The notes below the pieces were generated by a model. The model searched no databases, was not told the origin of the DNA, and saw only the letters and a program-made list of their open reading frames with translations. DNA of 64,000 bases from the NCBI GenBank assembly GCA_965644295.1, contig CBFFRP010000041.1, forward strand, positions 1-64,000, in the 5' to 3' direction. The position numbers and the translations under genes are program-made. The DNA is from Paraphysomonas bandaiensis (Eukaryota; Chrysophyceae). This document shows positions 23,597 through 35,903 of the stretch, piece after piece; the stretch's first letter is position 1; the number at the start of each line of letters is the position of its first letter.

Positions 23597-24550
23597 ATTG
23601 GCGTTTTTGAGCTAATGAAGTGAGCAAACTTGAAATGGAATACCTGAGTTTAACCTACCCTGGGCGTAGATATACGATTGCGATTAGGTATTTGCAGAAA
23701 TGGAAGTAGCAAGATATCTATATTTACTGAGTACAAAGTGATAATAATTGTATTAATCACCTAGTCACACTAATCATATTGATGTTGGTGTAAATACCTT
23801 CTCAAAGTAATAAATCATTAAACATAGTCCACTTTTGTGTTAAACCGAGTCGTTCTTATTTCCATTGATTAAATATTTTGCCTGTATGTGACACTTGTTT
23901 ACACCACACAACATAGTAATGGCTTGCAGAGCATTGAAACAATTAACTCATATTTACATTCAAACAGTGTATGTGTATATAGCATAATATCTATATATCT
24001 CATTAGCAATTAACGATGGATAACTTGTCAGTTATGGGAAGAGGAGTGGTCAATGAAGCCCTCAACATGTATAAAATATCTGCATTTTCATTTCATTAAT
24101 TCATGGCTACTAGAGTATGCTCCCATGCTTGACTGAATTTCTTTATTTCTGTCTACGAGAATACCCAAAAGCACCTAGTCAACCCAGTCAATGAACACTG
24201 AAAAATTGAATTATTTAATGACTAGAAAAAAACAGTAGACTAGTGTTTTACACCAATTTTGGTGCTAGGAAAATTCCCCGTTTCGACTAGGTCCGATAAT
24301 ATATCCCAAGTAGTTCTAGTATAATAATAGCTCCATGCTTCGTCAATTCTATCTCTGCTACAGACGATCTTGATACATTCTATAAATCATGACCATACTT
24401 TTAAGTAGTTGTCAGCGACCAAATAATAAACAGAAATTGCAGGATCAGGTAATAAATGTAATAAACTCTTGATGAAGAGTAAGTCAGCAGTACTAAACAG
24501 GAACACATAAGATATTCTCTGTACATACTTAGAAAAGTTCAGAGTAGTCA
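23597..24550. other. End of array and intergenic repeat
   Basis: The array spacer continues to about 24067. Positions 24247-24310 match the dispersed repeat at 2838-2909. No gene seen before the stop codon of the next minus-strand gene (24551). Confidence 0.5.
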
Positions 24551-25583
24551 TTATGAATTACTCTTTTCGTTGCTGGAAATTCCTTCTGCCTTTTGCAAAG
24601 ATAGTGCTAATTCTCGATCTCGCTGCATCTTCCGGAGCAACTGCGATGACTGGGTGGCCCTGCAAGTGCTCAGCAATCAAAGGAATATATAATTCTGGCA
24701 ATTATTACGTACCGTTTCCACGCATATACTGCAGCTTTTTTCACGCGGTTGAGCACGATAACCTTCTTGATAGCCCACATCCATTTCAATCTGCAACCTG
24801 ACATCTCAACCGCCTGTCGCTTACATCCAGACGCAAAGAGAGAAGAGAGGCGACGGACTGAGTCATCTACTTGCGCAGGCACAAGCCATACGGGTTTAGG
24901 AATAGAAAGAGGTTCTACCTTGTATAAAATTTCTATAAAAATTATTAGAATAGAGGATACAGGATATATAGTTATACTACACCGTTGTATTTTCTAAGAG
25001 TTGGAACAGCCGGCATTAGGGCAGCTTTTTGGCACGATAATGATCCCATAATAAAATCGATTGAACAGGTAAGCCTCATGTTCTTAATTATATCGTAAAG
25101 CGCAACTTTACGGTCTTGATATTGTGCAACATCAGACATATTTTCGATAATATCGTGGATGGTGGTGGCATTGGCGTACAAGCGTTCCATCTCAATATTT
25201 TGTAGTAAATCGAAAGAAACAATCTCATACGTATCAACTTCAGAATGATAAAATAAACTGATCTGTGCGGGAATTCCGTACTTCCAGTAAATAGTGTGGC
25301 CGTTAAATATATTTACTACGTTGCGCTGTAGAGTTGGGAGATCCATGCGTCTTCTAATCAACTTTATATCAGAGTCATCTTTAGACGGTTGTCTCACCAA
25401 TGATCTTCGCCTAGTACGTTTAGTCGTAGTAAATATATGACTATCATCTCTACTATCTTGACGGGCAAGAGTTGCTTGTCTTCGCGGCTTTGGGACTATA
25501 TGAGTCCCAGGAGGGAGCCGCTTATTCTTCTCAGGTTTCAGTTGTACTTTATAATCACTCTTTCGAAGATGAATTTTTTCCAT
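24551..25583 (-). CDS. Unrecognised three-exon gene
   Basis: I do not recognise the product. Exons 24983-25583, 24713-24932 and 24551-24659 join in frame through 50-53-nt GT-AG introns for 309 residues. The start ATG at 25583 gives a very basic N-terminus (MEKIHLRKSDYKVQ, then RRQATLARQDSRDDS and RRRSLVRQPSKDDSD, a repeated R/K-Q-x-S-(R/K)-DDS pattern that looks like a phosphorylation-site repeat). The middle (residues ~90-200) is a mixed globular-looking segment. The C-terminus is a long basic amphipathic helix (WMWAIKKVIVLNRVKKAA ... RKMQRDRELALSLQ). No signal peptide or zinc ligands. It is single copy here, next to the array, and not detectably similar to the array gene. Confidence 0.65.
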
Positions 25584-26645
25584 ATTTGTTATAATAACCA
25601 CACGAATAGAGTGTCTACTATAACATATACAGAGGTTCACTCACACTACACAATATAATATATATATATATATATATATGCTATAGTCCGATCGAACTAA
25701 CAGATATATGATCACTACACTGACACTTGAATAGTTGATGGACTTGTTGATGAGAGAGGTGGAGGTCACTTAGATATGTGCTCTGATATTGAATATGTCT
25801 TATGATATGTATATATATATATGACAACCTACGCTATCAATCTCCTCTATAGAACTCTACGTACTCCCATTTACGTACAGAGTATATACAGTACCTACCT
25901 GTCTACTGCTGTCTATAGATATGAGATGAGGACAGTGTACAATGTTTGTACTCGTCCATACTGCACACGTTTCATATGAGAAAGTAGATGTCTAGATAGG
26001 ACACACAAAACGGAATTAAGAGAGTGTAAAAAAACTACTAATTCTTTTGAAAAATACGGATTTCTATAACTCATATTTGAAACTCTCTCTATGTACAGAA
26101 GTATGTAGGTGTATGTACAGTATGTATGTATGTATGTATGTATGTATGTATGTATGTATGTATGTATGTATGTATGTATGTATGTATGTATGTATGTATG
26201 TATGTATGTATGTATGTATGTATGTATGTATGTATGTATGTATGTATGTATGTATGTATGTATGTATGTATGTATGTATGTATGTACAGAAGTATGTAGG
26301 TGTATGTACAGTATGTATGTATGTATGTATGTATGTATGTATGTATGTATGTATGTATGTATGTATGTATGTATGTATGTATGTATGTATGTATGTATGT
26401 ATGTATGTATGTATGTATGTATGTATGTATGTATGTATGTATGTATGTATGTATGTATGTATGTATGTATGTATGTATGTATGTATGTATGTATGTATGT
26501 ATGTATGTACATGTATGTATGTATGTATGTATGTATGTATGTATCTAGCAGGATATATGCGTATGTATGTGTATGCAGTATGTATGTGTGTACAGGGTGC
26601 ATTCTTCTCTTCACATCACAATCATCATTCCCACAACATAATATC
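25584..26645. promoter_or_regulatory. Divergent intergenic region with microsatellites
   Basis: Separates the minus-strand unknown gene from PIN1. It holds a short (TA)n run near 25656-25679 and the compound (TATG)n tract annotated separately. Promoters of both genes should lie here. Confidence 0.4.
26096..26544. repeat. Compound (TATG)n microsatellite with duplicated linker
   Basis: Two long (TATG)n blocks (26119-26284 and 26310-26543), each preceded by the same ~27-bp linker (CAGAAGTATGTAGGTGTATG, then TACAG) at 26096 and 26286. The motif is the reverse complement of the tract at 9848-10737. A TACATG interruption lies near 26508. It ends about 100 bp before the PIN1 start codon. Open frames across it are artefacts. 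Confidence 0.98.
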
Positions 26646-27136
26646 ATGTCTGTTGCAGCTCGCCATATCTTGAAGAAACACAAAGGGTCCCGCCGTCCCG
26701 CAAGCTGGAGGTGTGATAACGTGACCCAGTCTGTGAGTACCCTCATATCATACATACATACATGCATACATGCATGCAGCATATCTAACAGTATGTATGC
26801 ATATTATGCAGAAAGAAGAAGCTATCGCTCAAATCAATGAAATCCGCTCCAAATTAATGGATATTCTTGCAGCGGAGGGAAAGGACGCTATGGAAGCTGC
26901 ATTTTGTGAAATTGCATCCGTTGAAAGTGACTGCAACTCTGCCCAGAGGGGAGGAGACCTCGGAGTGTTCCAGCGTGGTAATGTTATGAACTACTGTCTT
27001 ATGAGAAAACTGTAATGCCTTTCCAGGACAAATGCAAAAACCATTCGAAGATGCCACTTTCTCTTTGGAGGTTGGAGAAATAAGTGAGATCGTGGACACC
27101 GATTCTGGAATCCACATCATACTTCGCACTCAGTAG
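26646..27136 (+). CDS. PIN1: Pin1-type parvulin peptidyl-prolyl isomerase, no WW domain
   Basis: Isomerises phospho-Ser/Thr-Pro bonds in cell-cycle and signalling proteins. Exons 26646-26732, 26812-26977 and 27027-27136 join in frame for 120 residues. The basic phosphate-binding loop is intact ([16 protein letters not shown]), as are the catalytic-cysteine segment ([19 protein letters not shown]) and the C-terminal [19 protein letters not shown] and [11 protein letters not shown] blocks. The length and the absence of an N-terminal WW domain match plant-type Pin1At (119 residues) rather than animal Pin1 or yeast Ess1. No upstream exon with a WW motif was found. Confidence 0.97.
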
Positions 27137-27949
27137 AGGGGTATTTTTGGAATTTGTATTCTAGGTCTACAGCATCGTGAGTACAAATTGATTCATCGCT
27201 TTCTTGGTTAAATATAAAAATCAAATAAACAAACAAAAGATAAACTAGGAACTAATGTATCATGTCGATACAGAATATTTCAGGGCAAGGGAGCTATACA
27301 TTGCAATAGTATTTCACGCTAGCATCCCATCAATACTATTTAAATATAATAATATCATTAATCAGGCGGTAGACGGTTGATTATAATAAACAACACATGA
27401 AGAATAAAGACTAATAGTAATAGCAAGACACTGTTGAATAGATCATTAGAACCACACACATTTGCCTATCTGTACAATCGCCTGTCTGGTAATTAATGTC
27501 AATTGATATTTCATTGTATTATCTTATTGTATTCACGCATGAAGAGATATAGGCGAATAAATGAATCTCAATATATATACAACTGTATTACAATATATTC
27601 TTCCCTAGCCCTGCAATATATAATTTATTGTTCCCCAGCCCTGAGATATTATAGATTATAGGCAAATGGTTACTTGAAGATTAGAAGTATGATTAGACAC
27701 AATTTAATTTTCTTTCCTTCTCTCTACTTAGTACGTACTTTAAAATTTTAGGCATTACAGTGTATATTTAAGACCACGTATTATACTGTACATAATGCCT
27801 TGACACGTAGAAGAGAATAGTTTGGCTGCAGTACTTTACCCTTTAATACAACTGTTATGTATATATCTAATGCTTGTACAAAGCGTAATAATAAACACTA
27901 TAAATACACCTAAACAACCATCTAAAACACCACGAAACATGACCCGCAA
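27137..27949. other. Convergent intergenic region with dispersed repeat
   Basis: Lies between the 3' ends of PIN1 and the DENN gene. Positions about 27385-27580 are clearly related to 51735-51945 (shared TAGCAAGACAC, TTGAATAGATCATTAGAACC, TTCATTGTATTA and AGAGATATA blocks in order), so a dispersed repeat of at least 200 bp lies here. No gene. Confidence 0.7.
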
Positions 27950-30900
27950 TTAATGCTCTTTCCCCCTCCATGTTCGTACTCCCCCCTCCCATCCTCCACA
28001 CGCCAGCCATATACTATCCAGGTTAGGAAGTGAAAATGAATCGCCACAGTTATCGGCTTGCATAGTATCCATATTATTCACTGACACCAGATCAGCACCA
28101 TTCAGTGTCCCAGAAACGGCACTTAGTGCGACACAAGACAGGGGACCATCACCTTCTGTACCTAGTACTTGAAGGCATTTACCTGTAGATATATTCCACG
28201 ATCGCAGTGTACCATCATATGACCCTGATACCAACACACCACACTGCTGGACCATGCTGCATACTCTTTTAGAGTGACCTTCCAACGTCATGTATGGGCG
28301 ATCGGGCTGAGGAAACCGAGTATCCCACATCCTAATCTTGTGGTCAGCACACGACGCGATGACATTGTGATCATTGTAGTCATCCACCGTTACAGATGAT
28401 ATTGCCGCCGCAGAACCGGTAAGTTGAATACTTTCATATTCCGAACGAATATCCCACAATTTCACGAGCTTGTCAAACCCTCCTGTAATCACTTCATGGC
28501 TTCTCACTGGAAGCAATGAAGACACTAATGCCCGATGCCCATCGTCATATCCTGATTTGAACAGACAATTCTTGGAGTGTAGGTCGTACACCACAAGACC
28601 ACCCTTGGCTGTTCCGAGAAACAGTGATCCGGAAACGTTTATGTCGCTGGGCAGCATCGGAGACCACAATGTGGCAGGCTGTTGAGGTTGCATTAGGCAA
28701 AAGGGAAGAGTGTCTCCCACCTGCGTAGAACCAATCGCATGATGCATACCACTCTGAGCCTTGACATTTAGTTTTGAACTAAGTAAGCACAATGCGGATA
28801 CTCCGCCCCTATCAGGAACTGAAGTGCTTAAAATCTCTGATCCGCCAGAGTTATATGAGGCGTCAGTACTGCCTTGGTATATCTTAACACCTCCACTCGC
28901 CCCACCCACAACGCAGCACCACTTGTCTTCCAGTACATCCTGACTGCTTTCACGCAGCTGCCAGTCATCTGGATTCTGTCCCCACACCGCGACACGAGAA
29001 GAGAGCGTCAAGTTCCGACTAATATGAGGAACTCCCACAGCAACAGCAGTAATTGCTGTAGTAAACGGGCGATGAGTAGCAATGATAGATTTTCGATAAG
29101 GACTCAGTATAGAGTTTCCGAATGTAGTGTTGCGCCTAATCCACTCCGGACTACGGGAAACCTTCATCACGCCAGCAGAGCAGCATGAAATGACTAAGCC
29201 ACAGTCTAAATACTTAACTCCATTAATGCTCGCACTGTGCTTTACACTAGCAGTTTTGAGGCCGGTTTCCGTATCCACCACATTGACGCATCCTTCTGCG
29301 TCACCAGACACTAAATAATGTCCAGATAGGTCCATCGCAGTTACAGCCGCATCATGGGAGCACGCTGAATCAACATGACTAGGATTAAACGCAACGTTCC
29401 GGGAGAAAATATCCACAATGACATTAGAGGAATCTACATCATAACTCTTTCTGCACAATCTGTCGGACGATTCTTCGGAATGTCTGGATGTATCTATCTC
29501 TTCGTGTAGGGCATTCAATCTTCGACTAAGTTCTTGTGCAGTCACGCTGGGAGACCTAGTCGCAACGTCAGTGTCACTATCCACCTCGCTGGAAGCGAGG
29601 TCTCCTTTAGACTCTGATAAAGAACTCTTCAGTCTACCTAGTAGTGGGGATGAAGACCGTGAGTTGGACACAAGCCACGGAGATAATGGTTGCTTCCTCA
29701 TTGGTGTACCTCCATGTAACATATAACGAATACTCTTTTGATCATCACAAGTACCATCTAGCACATTGCCTTTGTGACAACCGTAAAGTTTGTGAATATT
29801 CCATATTTTCTTAATGTGGTCTCTAATCTCTTCGTGCTCGTCATTACTTATGCTAAAATCTCTCGCAACACTCTCCATGATATGCTCAATCTTGTCAGCC
29901 GATATATCTGACGCGCACATATGAATCAAAATAGGTCTAAGGGGAATAATAGCCGGAGTATGCCTCGTCTTTCGTCTCGTAGATTTTACCATATAGTGCG
30001 ATGCCAAAGCATTGTTGATCACAGTTCTCCACAACGTCATGTTTTGATATACAGCATGATGACACAGCCTCGATCTCAAGGTCTGAATATAACACGTTTT
30101 GTCCAATCTATCATCACCATTGGCAGAAAATAGAACGTGATAGTAGTAACCAGACACTTCAAGCAGGCCGTGGGCAGTCAAAAAATCTTTATTCACGCTA
30201 CAAGCTTGGAGTAGTAGTTTACTGAGTCTGAGAATATACCCAAATGCAGTCACATGCAATTCAACTGGACTTTTCTCGCACGCAAACTGAAGTTTTGACG
30301 AAGACTTTCCACTATTTCTGGGGGAAACTTTTCTACGTCCTTGGACTGATATTTGTTCGCAGTATTCGAGCAGTACAGCTACAAGACTACGGCGAGCCGC
30401 ACCTTGGGTAAATGAGTCTGATACCTGCTGGAGAGATGACGCCAAATCCAGTTCAACATTCTCTGTCGAGTACAAGGGAAGAATACGAAGCACAAGTCTC
30501 ATTACGACATCCTCTCCAAACATGTATTCTGCGTGAAGCTTCTTCGATATTTTAAGAAGCTCTGCATTCGTCTTCCTTCTCAGTTGAGAGTGTTGTTGGT
30601 ACGCAGACTGTAACTTCGATAAATTCAGTTCGAAAGTGTCATCATCGCAAATCGTACAACCATTTTCACTTACAAGATGTTCAGCACGCTGAGATCTCAA
30701 TACAGCTTCCACAGATTCCATCGTCCACTTCCGCCTTCTCTTTCTATCGCGTGATTGAGGAGTGTGAATGCTTTCAAACTTCATAGGAGGAAAAACTACA
30801 TCCCTGAAACTTCGCGATCGAGACATCGAATACCCGTCTTCCAGACTAGATGAAGGTGTTGAATCATATGTAGGGGGAAGCTCCAATTCAATATTCAACG

Positions 30901-33900
30901 AGCATTCTTCTACAACAGCGAATCGATATCTATCTAAAATACTTTTTACAGCATTCCTTGCTGAAAATTTCGAAATTCGGGTTTCCGAACAAATCCATTG
31001 CGGCAACAAACGATCAAAGTGCGAGCCGAGACGGTCGTTCTCCACCACCACATATGGGGGTTGAAGCATTCTTCGGGGATTGCATAGCTCACCCAGTGGT
31101 AATATTTGCTCTAAATCTAACCCATATCGTTTGTCTTCTAGAGGGTACATTTCTGTTGAAGAGTTACTAACTGCTTCCGTGCAGGTACCGTACCCATACC
31201 CGTACTTCATTCTCCTTGCACAGTTGACGAAGAGCACAAACTGCGGTAATTGAATACTGCTAATCATACGCTGAAAAGATTGTGTGTCTGTGACAACTTC
31301 AGCAAGTGACCGCGCTTCGAATGGACAGTACCCATCCAGAAACATGTTTCTATTAAATATTGGATAACCAGAACCAACATTGAAAACACAATCCGGAACC
31401 CAGCTAAATATGCACAACATACAGTCAAACATTATAGTCTGGATGATATTATTGAACTCTTTGCGGTCATACACATTGGTTTCTTGAAGATGTATATCTG
31501 TAGTCCCATCAACACACCGCCCAGCCTCTTTTATATTGCCTTCCTCCAAAGTTGATTTGAATGCCATCATACACCATCTGTCTAGATCACATGGAAACCG
31601 AATACAAGGAGGAGCGCTCACTATTTCTCCAATATCACAGTTGACTACAACAACTGACTTCAACACAAGCGGGCTAATTTTATCTAACAGTTTGACAGGT
31701 AGGCCAAGAATATACGGGACTGGTGCTTCAATCAGATCAAGCAGCAATGCTGGCACGACAGGAACATAGGCACTACACCATAAAAACGGATACAGGAGAA
31801 CTTTCAAACTCTCGGCAATTACTGGTAGTCTGGACACATCACTGCTGCATAATAAAATTTTGTGCTCAGCAAGTGCATGGTATACGATATCGAGCAGCGT
31901 TCTGGCGCCAACAAACCGCAACGCCGACTCCAACGAGTGGGGACAAGTTGGCAACGATGTTATAGAATCAAAATGAAATTTTACAACAGTTTCATTTGAT
32001 TTGTTTCCGTTAGAATACTGGGAATCCAGGTCAAGATTGGATGGCAGAGGAAGCTTAACATGTACGTCAAGTATCCCACTGATAGGAGACGGAGCGTCAA
32101 AGCAGAGTGCACTCATCCAAGGTTCCAGTTGAAGCAGCAGTGCGCTGGTCGGGAATCCAACAGAGTGGGCCTCGCCATGCAAGAGAAGTGGGTGGATATG
32201 TGAATGATAGATAACAGATAAGCAAGCAGATAATTCATGGATAACGGGGTATCGTGTAAGAAGACACATACATATACCAACCCATCTCCAGCATACTCCA
32301 GTTTCCTCAGGGACATCAGTGTCACTGCGGGAACGACCATTACCATTACCTCCTTATCAAAGCAAACTTAGACAGAAAGGAAAACAAAATACCACGTACC
32401 ACACTGTTGTGACTCTTCAGTGTTCCCTAGCCCCCATTCTTTCCATTCGCTATCACATCGCGGACGTGTTGTCTCGATTTCCACGGCACACCCTCTAAGG
32501 TAGAATGTCAAGCATACTCCATACCACTGGGCCTCATCTCCAGACTGTAATACGAATGACGACTGCTCGAGTTTCGGTCGAACAGGGCTATCCACAACCT
32601 TCTGTCCTTCGGGAAATGCAAACCACTCCAATTTATCGGGCATGTGGTCCGCACCTGGATGGTCAACCAGAGGGTACTTGTCCCATATACATATACTTGA
32701 AAAGGATTCTCCCTCGGGTGATGGAGACTCCGTCCCACTTTCTCCTCCATCGGAGTGAGCGGAATTATCGACTTCGCCTTCATGCGAAGGGCTCCAGTGG
32801 AATTTACTGTCCATAATGGAATCTGACTCAAATGATCCAAACGCAGCGCTTTCACGAGTCGAAAACGTGGCGCGCGTGGGAGAACAAGGGGGTGTACATG
32901 GCTGGCAATCATCGCTGTCTCGAGGAATAGATGACGGACCTAAAGTTCACATCAAATATTGAGGCACGTTATTACAAAGTGGGCATCACTCTCATTGAGG
33001 ACAGAACACACCTATGATTAGAAAGTAGTCCACTAATCCTCCATGTAAGGAATCTTCTTCAGGAACACCACGGTTCGGTGATGACATTCCGGTTTTGCCC
33101 GTACTTGGCAAACTACGGTAAGAGGATGAAAACGTACGTTTAGGCCGGCTTTGCCCACTGTCTCTAATGGGTGTATGTTGGTCACGAGGCCCCAGAAGTG
33201 CACCCGCAGACTCTGTACGAAGTACAGACGAATTACTACTTCTACCGGGCGTGGTGTATGGGTACGAGGTCATACGGGTAGGTAGGCAGTGTTCCTCACT
33301 GTCCCAGTTCCTTTTAGCATTCGATTGAGGTTGATCATCAAGCCTGACATGCTTCGGAGTCACAGTGGACGGACACTGGACAGCATGCGATCCAGGATAG
33401 CGGCGTGATCTGTCACTTGGAGCACTACGTGGTGAGCTTTCATCGCTATCGTACTCCACATCCTGGATGACAAAAGAATCCAAGCCAGTGTTTGTATCGA
33501 TCGTGTGTAGAATTATTCCGTCTTCTAACTCGTGAGAGGGCTCCTGGGTACTGTAAACAAAGCGCATCACATAAAAACACTACCCTAACACATTTCGTAC
33601 CAGACGGATAGAGATGAAACAGGATTGGGACTAACCGGAATTGACGATAGCTGGGGTGTATGGAGAAAACATACCTGAATAAAAGTCTTATTCACGGTAA
33701 CACTAGTTGTGCACGCTGTTACCTCAAACTTAATTGCACTCTTGATACACTCCAGAATACTTGTATCGGGATTCAACTGATACCATTGTAGAACCTATAC
33801 ATATATATGTCACTGGAATAGAACAGAAAGAATACAAGGAGAACTGACAGCAGCATTCTCTTCCAGACGAGAGAGGGGAATAATAAGACGACCACTGCAC

Positions 33901-34304
33901 TTGTCAACTGTCTTCTTATTTGCGGAAGCCATCGCATACACAGCCACTTCAACAGCATACGATGGAAAAACAGCGTCAAACTCGAACTCCTCTTCATTGA
34001 AGTCAATTGATCCCCCAGAATATGGTAACATGCAGGAGCTGAGTGATTGCAGCAATCCGTTCATATCGTCAAGAATAGAAACATTTATATATATGTGGCG
34101 ATAAGAATATGACTCATTCTCCTTCACTACCAACCCATCAAGGAGATCTGTGCCTTGAAGTACTAACCGCCATTGAAAATGATATAATTAGTTTCTTTAT
34201 CAAGAATATGCAATGAATAATACACAACACTCACATCGCAATCGAAGAGTTCCTTCAGGACACACAGTCTCACTGCATACATCATTGGAGTCCTGCCTTA
34301 TCAT
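27950..34304 (-). CDS. C2-like / DENN / WD40 protein (SCD1- and DENND3-like, probable Rab GEF)
   Basis: DENN proteins are guanine nucleotide exchange factors for Rab GTPases in vesicle traffic. Exons 34235-34304, 33849-34162, 33675-33794, 33601-33650, 33012-33550, 32400-32939 and 27950-32349 join in frame for about 2,010 residues. Residues ~10-170 resemble a C2 domain (GTLRLRLLQGTDLL, SGRLIIPLSRLEE). Residues ~170-430 are a Ser/Pro-rich linker. The uDENN block is in exon 6 (FAFPEGQKV, WYGVCLTFY). The central DENN block follows (LEQP-like start, HKILLCSS, YPFLWCSAYVPVVP, YILGLP). The last ~470 residues form WD40 repeats (VITGGFDKLVKLWDIRS, IRMWDTRFPQPDRP, LVSGSYDGTLRSWNIS). DENN plus WD40 is the layout of plant SCD1 and animal DENND3; the C2-like part is unusual. 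Part of its WD40 region is copied three times in the array at 17.5-24 kb. The ATG at 34304 is the likely start. Confidence 0.9.
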
Positions 34305-35037
34305 ATTCAACACAGGATGTGATGTTGCAGAGATTCTTAAGTATTAAGACGTATGATCATTCGAGATATAGCTGTGTATTGTGAGGTACAGGCAGATATC
34401 CCTATCAAACATACATATATAAACACAGGCCGTTATATTAACAGATACATACTCCAATAGAGTTCAACTCAGATGGCTATGATAGAAAATGATGGGGTAT
34501 CTAATAGCGGATAGCTTGATGGCTGATATCACTCTCAAGAAGTTCTATTTATAGAGATCAGTTGTTAATATATGACTATATGACGCACTATATACATACA
34601 CACTCCTGCTGTACATACATACATACATATAGACACATACTGCTCTGTACATTGTGTACTGTACATACATATACTCTGGACGTGCATACTGGTGTACACT
34701 GTACGTGTATTCATTGGCTGTGTTCGTAGATACGGTGTACTCTACGTATACACGGGTGTACGCTGTCCAGTGTCCACAGCATATCATATGAAAACATAGC
34801 TGTACTACCACTGTATACTCTATATACAGCGGTATACCTAGATGTCCCACCTGGAGGGAATACAGTGTATATCTGTGTATGTATACTGCTGCTGCAGCAT
34901 ATGAACGTTCATTCCCTTGCAACAGATACATTGATTGCATCCTCCTTGCAATGCTCTTACCCTGTGCAGAAGTTTTGATTGCTCTTGAAAGCAGTGCACA
35001 TCTTCAATTCAGTCCTAGTAATTGACAGAAAGCAAAG
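34305..35037. promoter_or_regulatory. Divergent intergenic region, DENN gene / SGF29
   Basis: About 730 bp between divergent starts. It is rich in GTAC- and TACAGT-type palindromic words around 34640-34720 and has short CATA runs (34615-34640). No gene supported. Confidence 0.4.
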
Positions 35038-35903
35038 ATGGAGTATACTCAACAATATCCTAAGATATCAGTGGATTTCAGGAAGCTGGATGTAAGATAT
35101 GCACGTATCGTATATCATCACTTAACTCCCTCCATTGCAGAGACCCGCCCTTATTAAATTGATGGATTATTTTAAAGATAAGATGCGCCTCAATGAGGCG
35201 GTACGACCAACTTCTGAAATGACCCGCCTTGAGCTCGCCAATGCAGTCGCAGGGTAGGTATCTCTATTTCTCTGGTGTGATAGTTATGTACAATTATGTA
35301 GCATATTTGAAACGTGCTCGATTCCAGAACATGAAACGGTGGAGAAGTTTGCAGACAAGTTCTGTTACTCAACTTCAGACAAGTCTTTGCCAAGTAAACG
35401 AAAACGAACAGATATGGCTTATCATTCAGTCCATCCCGCAGCTGTGGGAGAACAGGTATGCAGCAGTGTTGCTTCAAGACAAAGTTATTGATATGTCAAT
35501 ATTGTAGGTTGCGGCGAAAATTACAAGCAAAGGTGACGAAGTAGGTTCTTGGATTCTCGGCAATGTTGTGAAATGCAACGCTTCCAAAGAGACATACGAA
35601 ATACAGGACGAAGACGATGTGCGACGAGTCGTAACACTACCATTCAGTAGCGTGAAACGATTAGAAGACACAGCGGCAGATATTCGACGAGGGGATCATG
35701 TTCTTGCGGTGTTTCCAGAGACGACATCCTTTTACGATGCTGTTGTTGTAAAGACTCCAAAGGCTCCAACTAGCTCTACCCAATGGGAAGTTGTTGTCCG
35801 TTTCGAGGACGACGAGGATGAAACTGGAAAGGCACCTCCAAGAAGGGTACCTGCAAGATTTGTTGTGCGTGCATCGGCATTTAAAGACTCAGCAGATTTG
35901 TAG
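35038..35903 (+). CDS. SGF29: SGF29, tandem Tudor subunit of SAGA
   Basis: SGF29 reads H3K4 di/trimethylation for the SAGA/ATAC histone acetyltransferase complexes. Exons 35038-35091, 35141-35253, 35302-35455 and 35508-35903 join in frame for 238 residues (human 293). The C-terminal half (residues ~105-235) is a recognisable SGF29 tandem Tudor domain: GDEVGSWILGNVV, TYEIQDEDD, LPFSSVKRL, GDHVLAVFPETTSFYDAVV and RVPARFVVRAS. The aromatic pair in TTSFYDA corresponds to the methyl-lysine cage region. The N-terminal half is helical, as in the family, and shorter than usual. Confidence 0.93.

Larger units (their letters stand above)
22049..24067. repeat. Tandem array unit 3 (right-truncated)
   Basis: Third unit, 2,210-2,213 bp after unit 2. 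It shares the right-arm deletion with unit 2. Similarity to the other units ends near 24067 (after CCCTCAACAT), with more substitutions and a short deletion near 23890-23945, so the right end of the array is older or under less homogenisation. Confidence 0.95.

Noticed and set aside
17526-24067. WD40 fragments as functional small WD40 genes
   Set aside because: They cover only about one and a half blades, have no start codon and are interrupted by the 130-bp insertion.
25913-26840. Long frames across 26.1-26.5 kb
   Set aside because: Same artefact, from the (TATG)n tracts.
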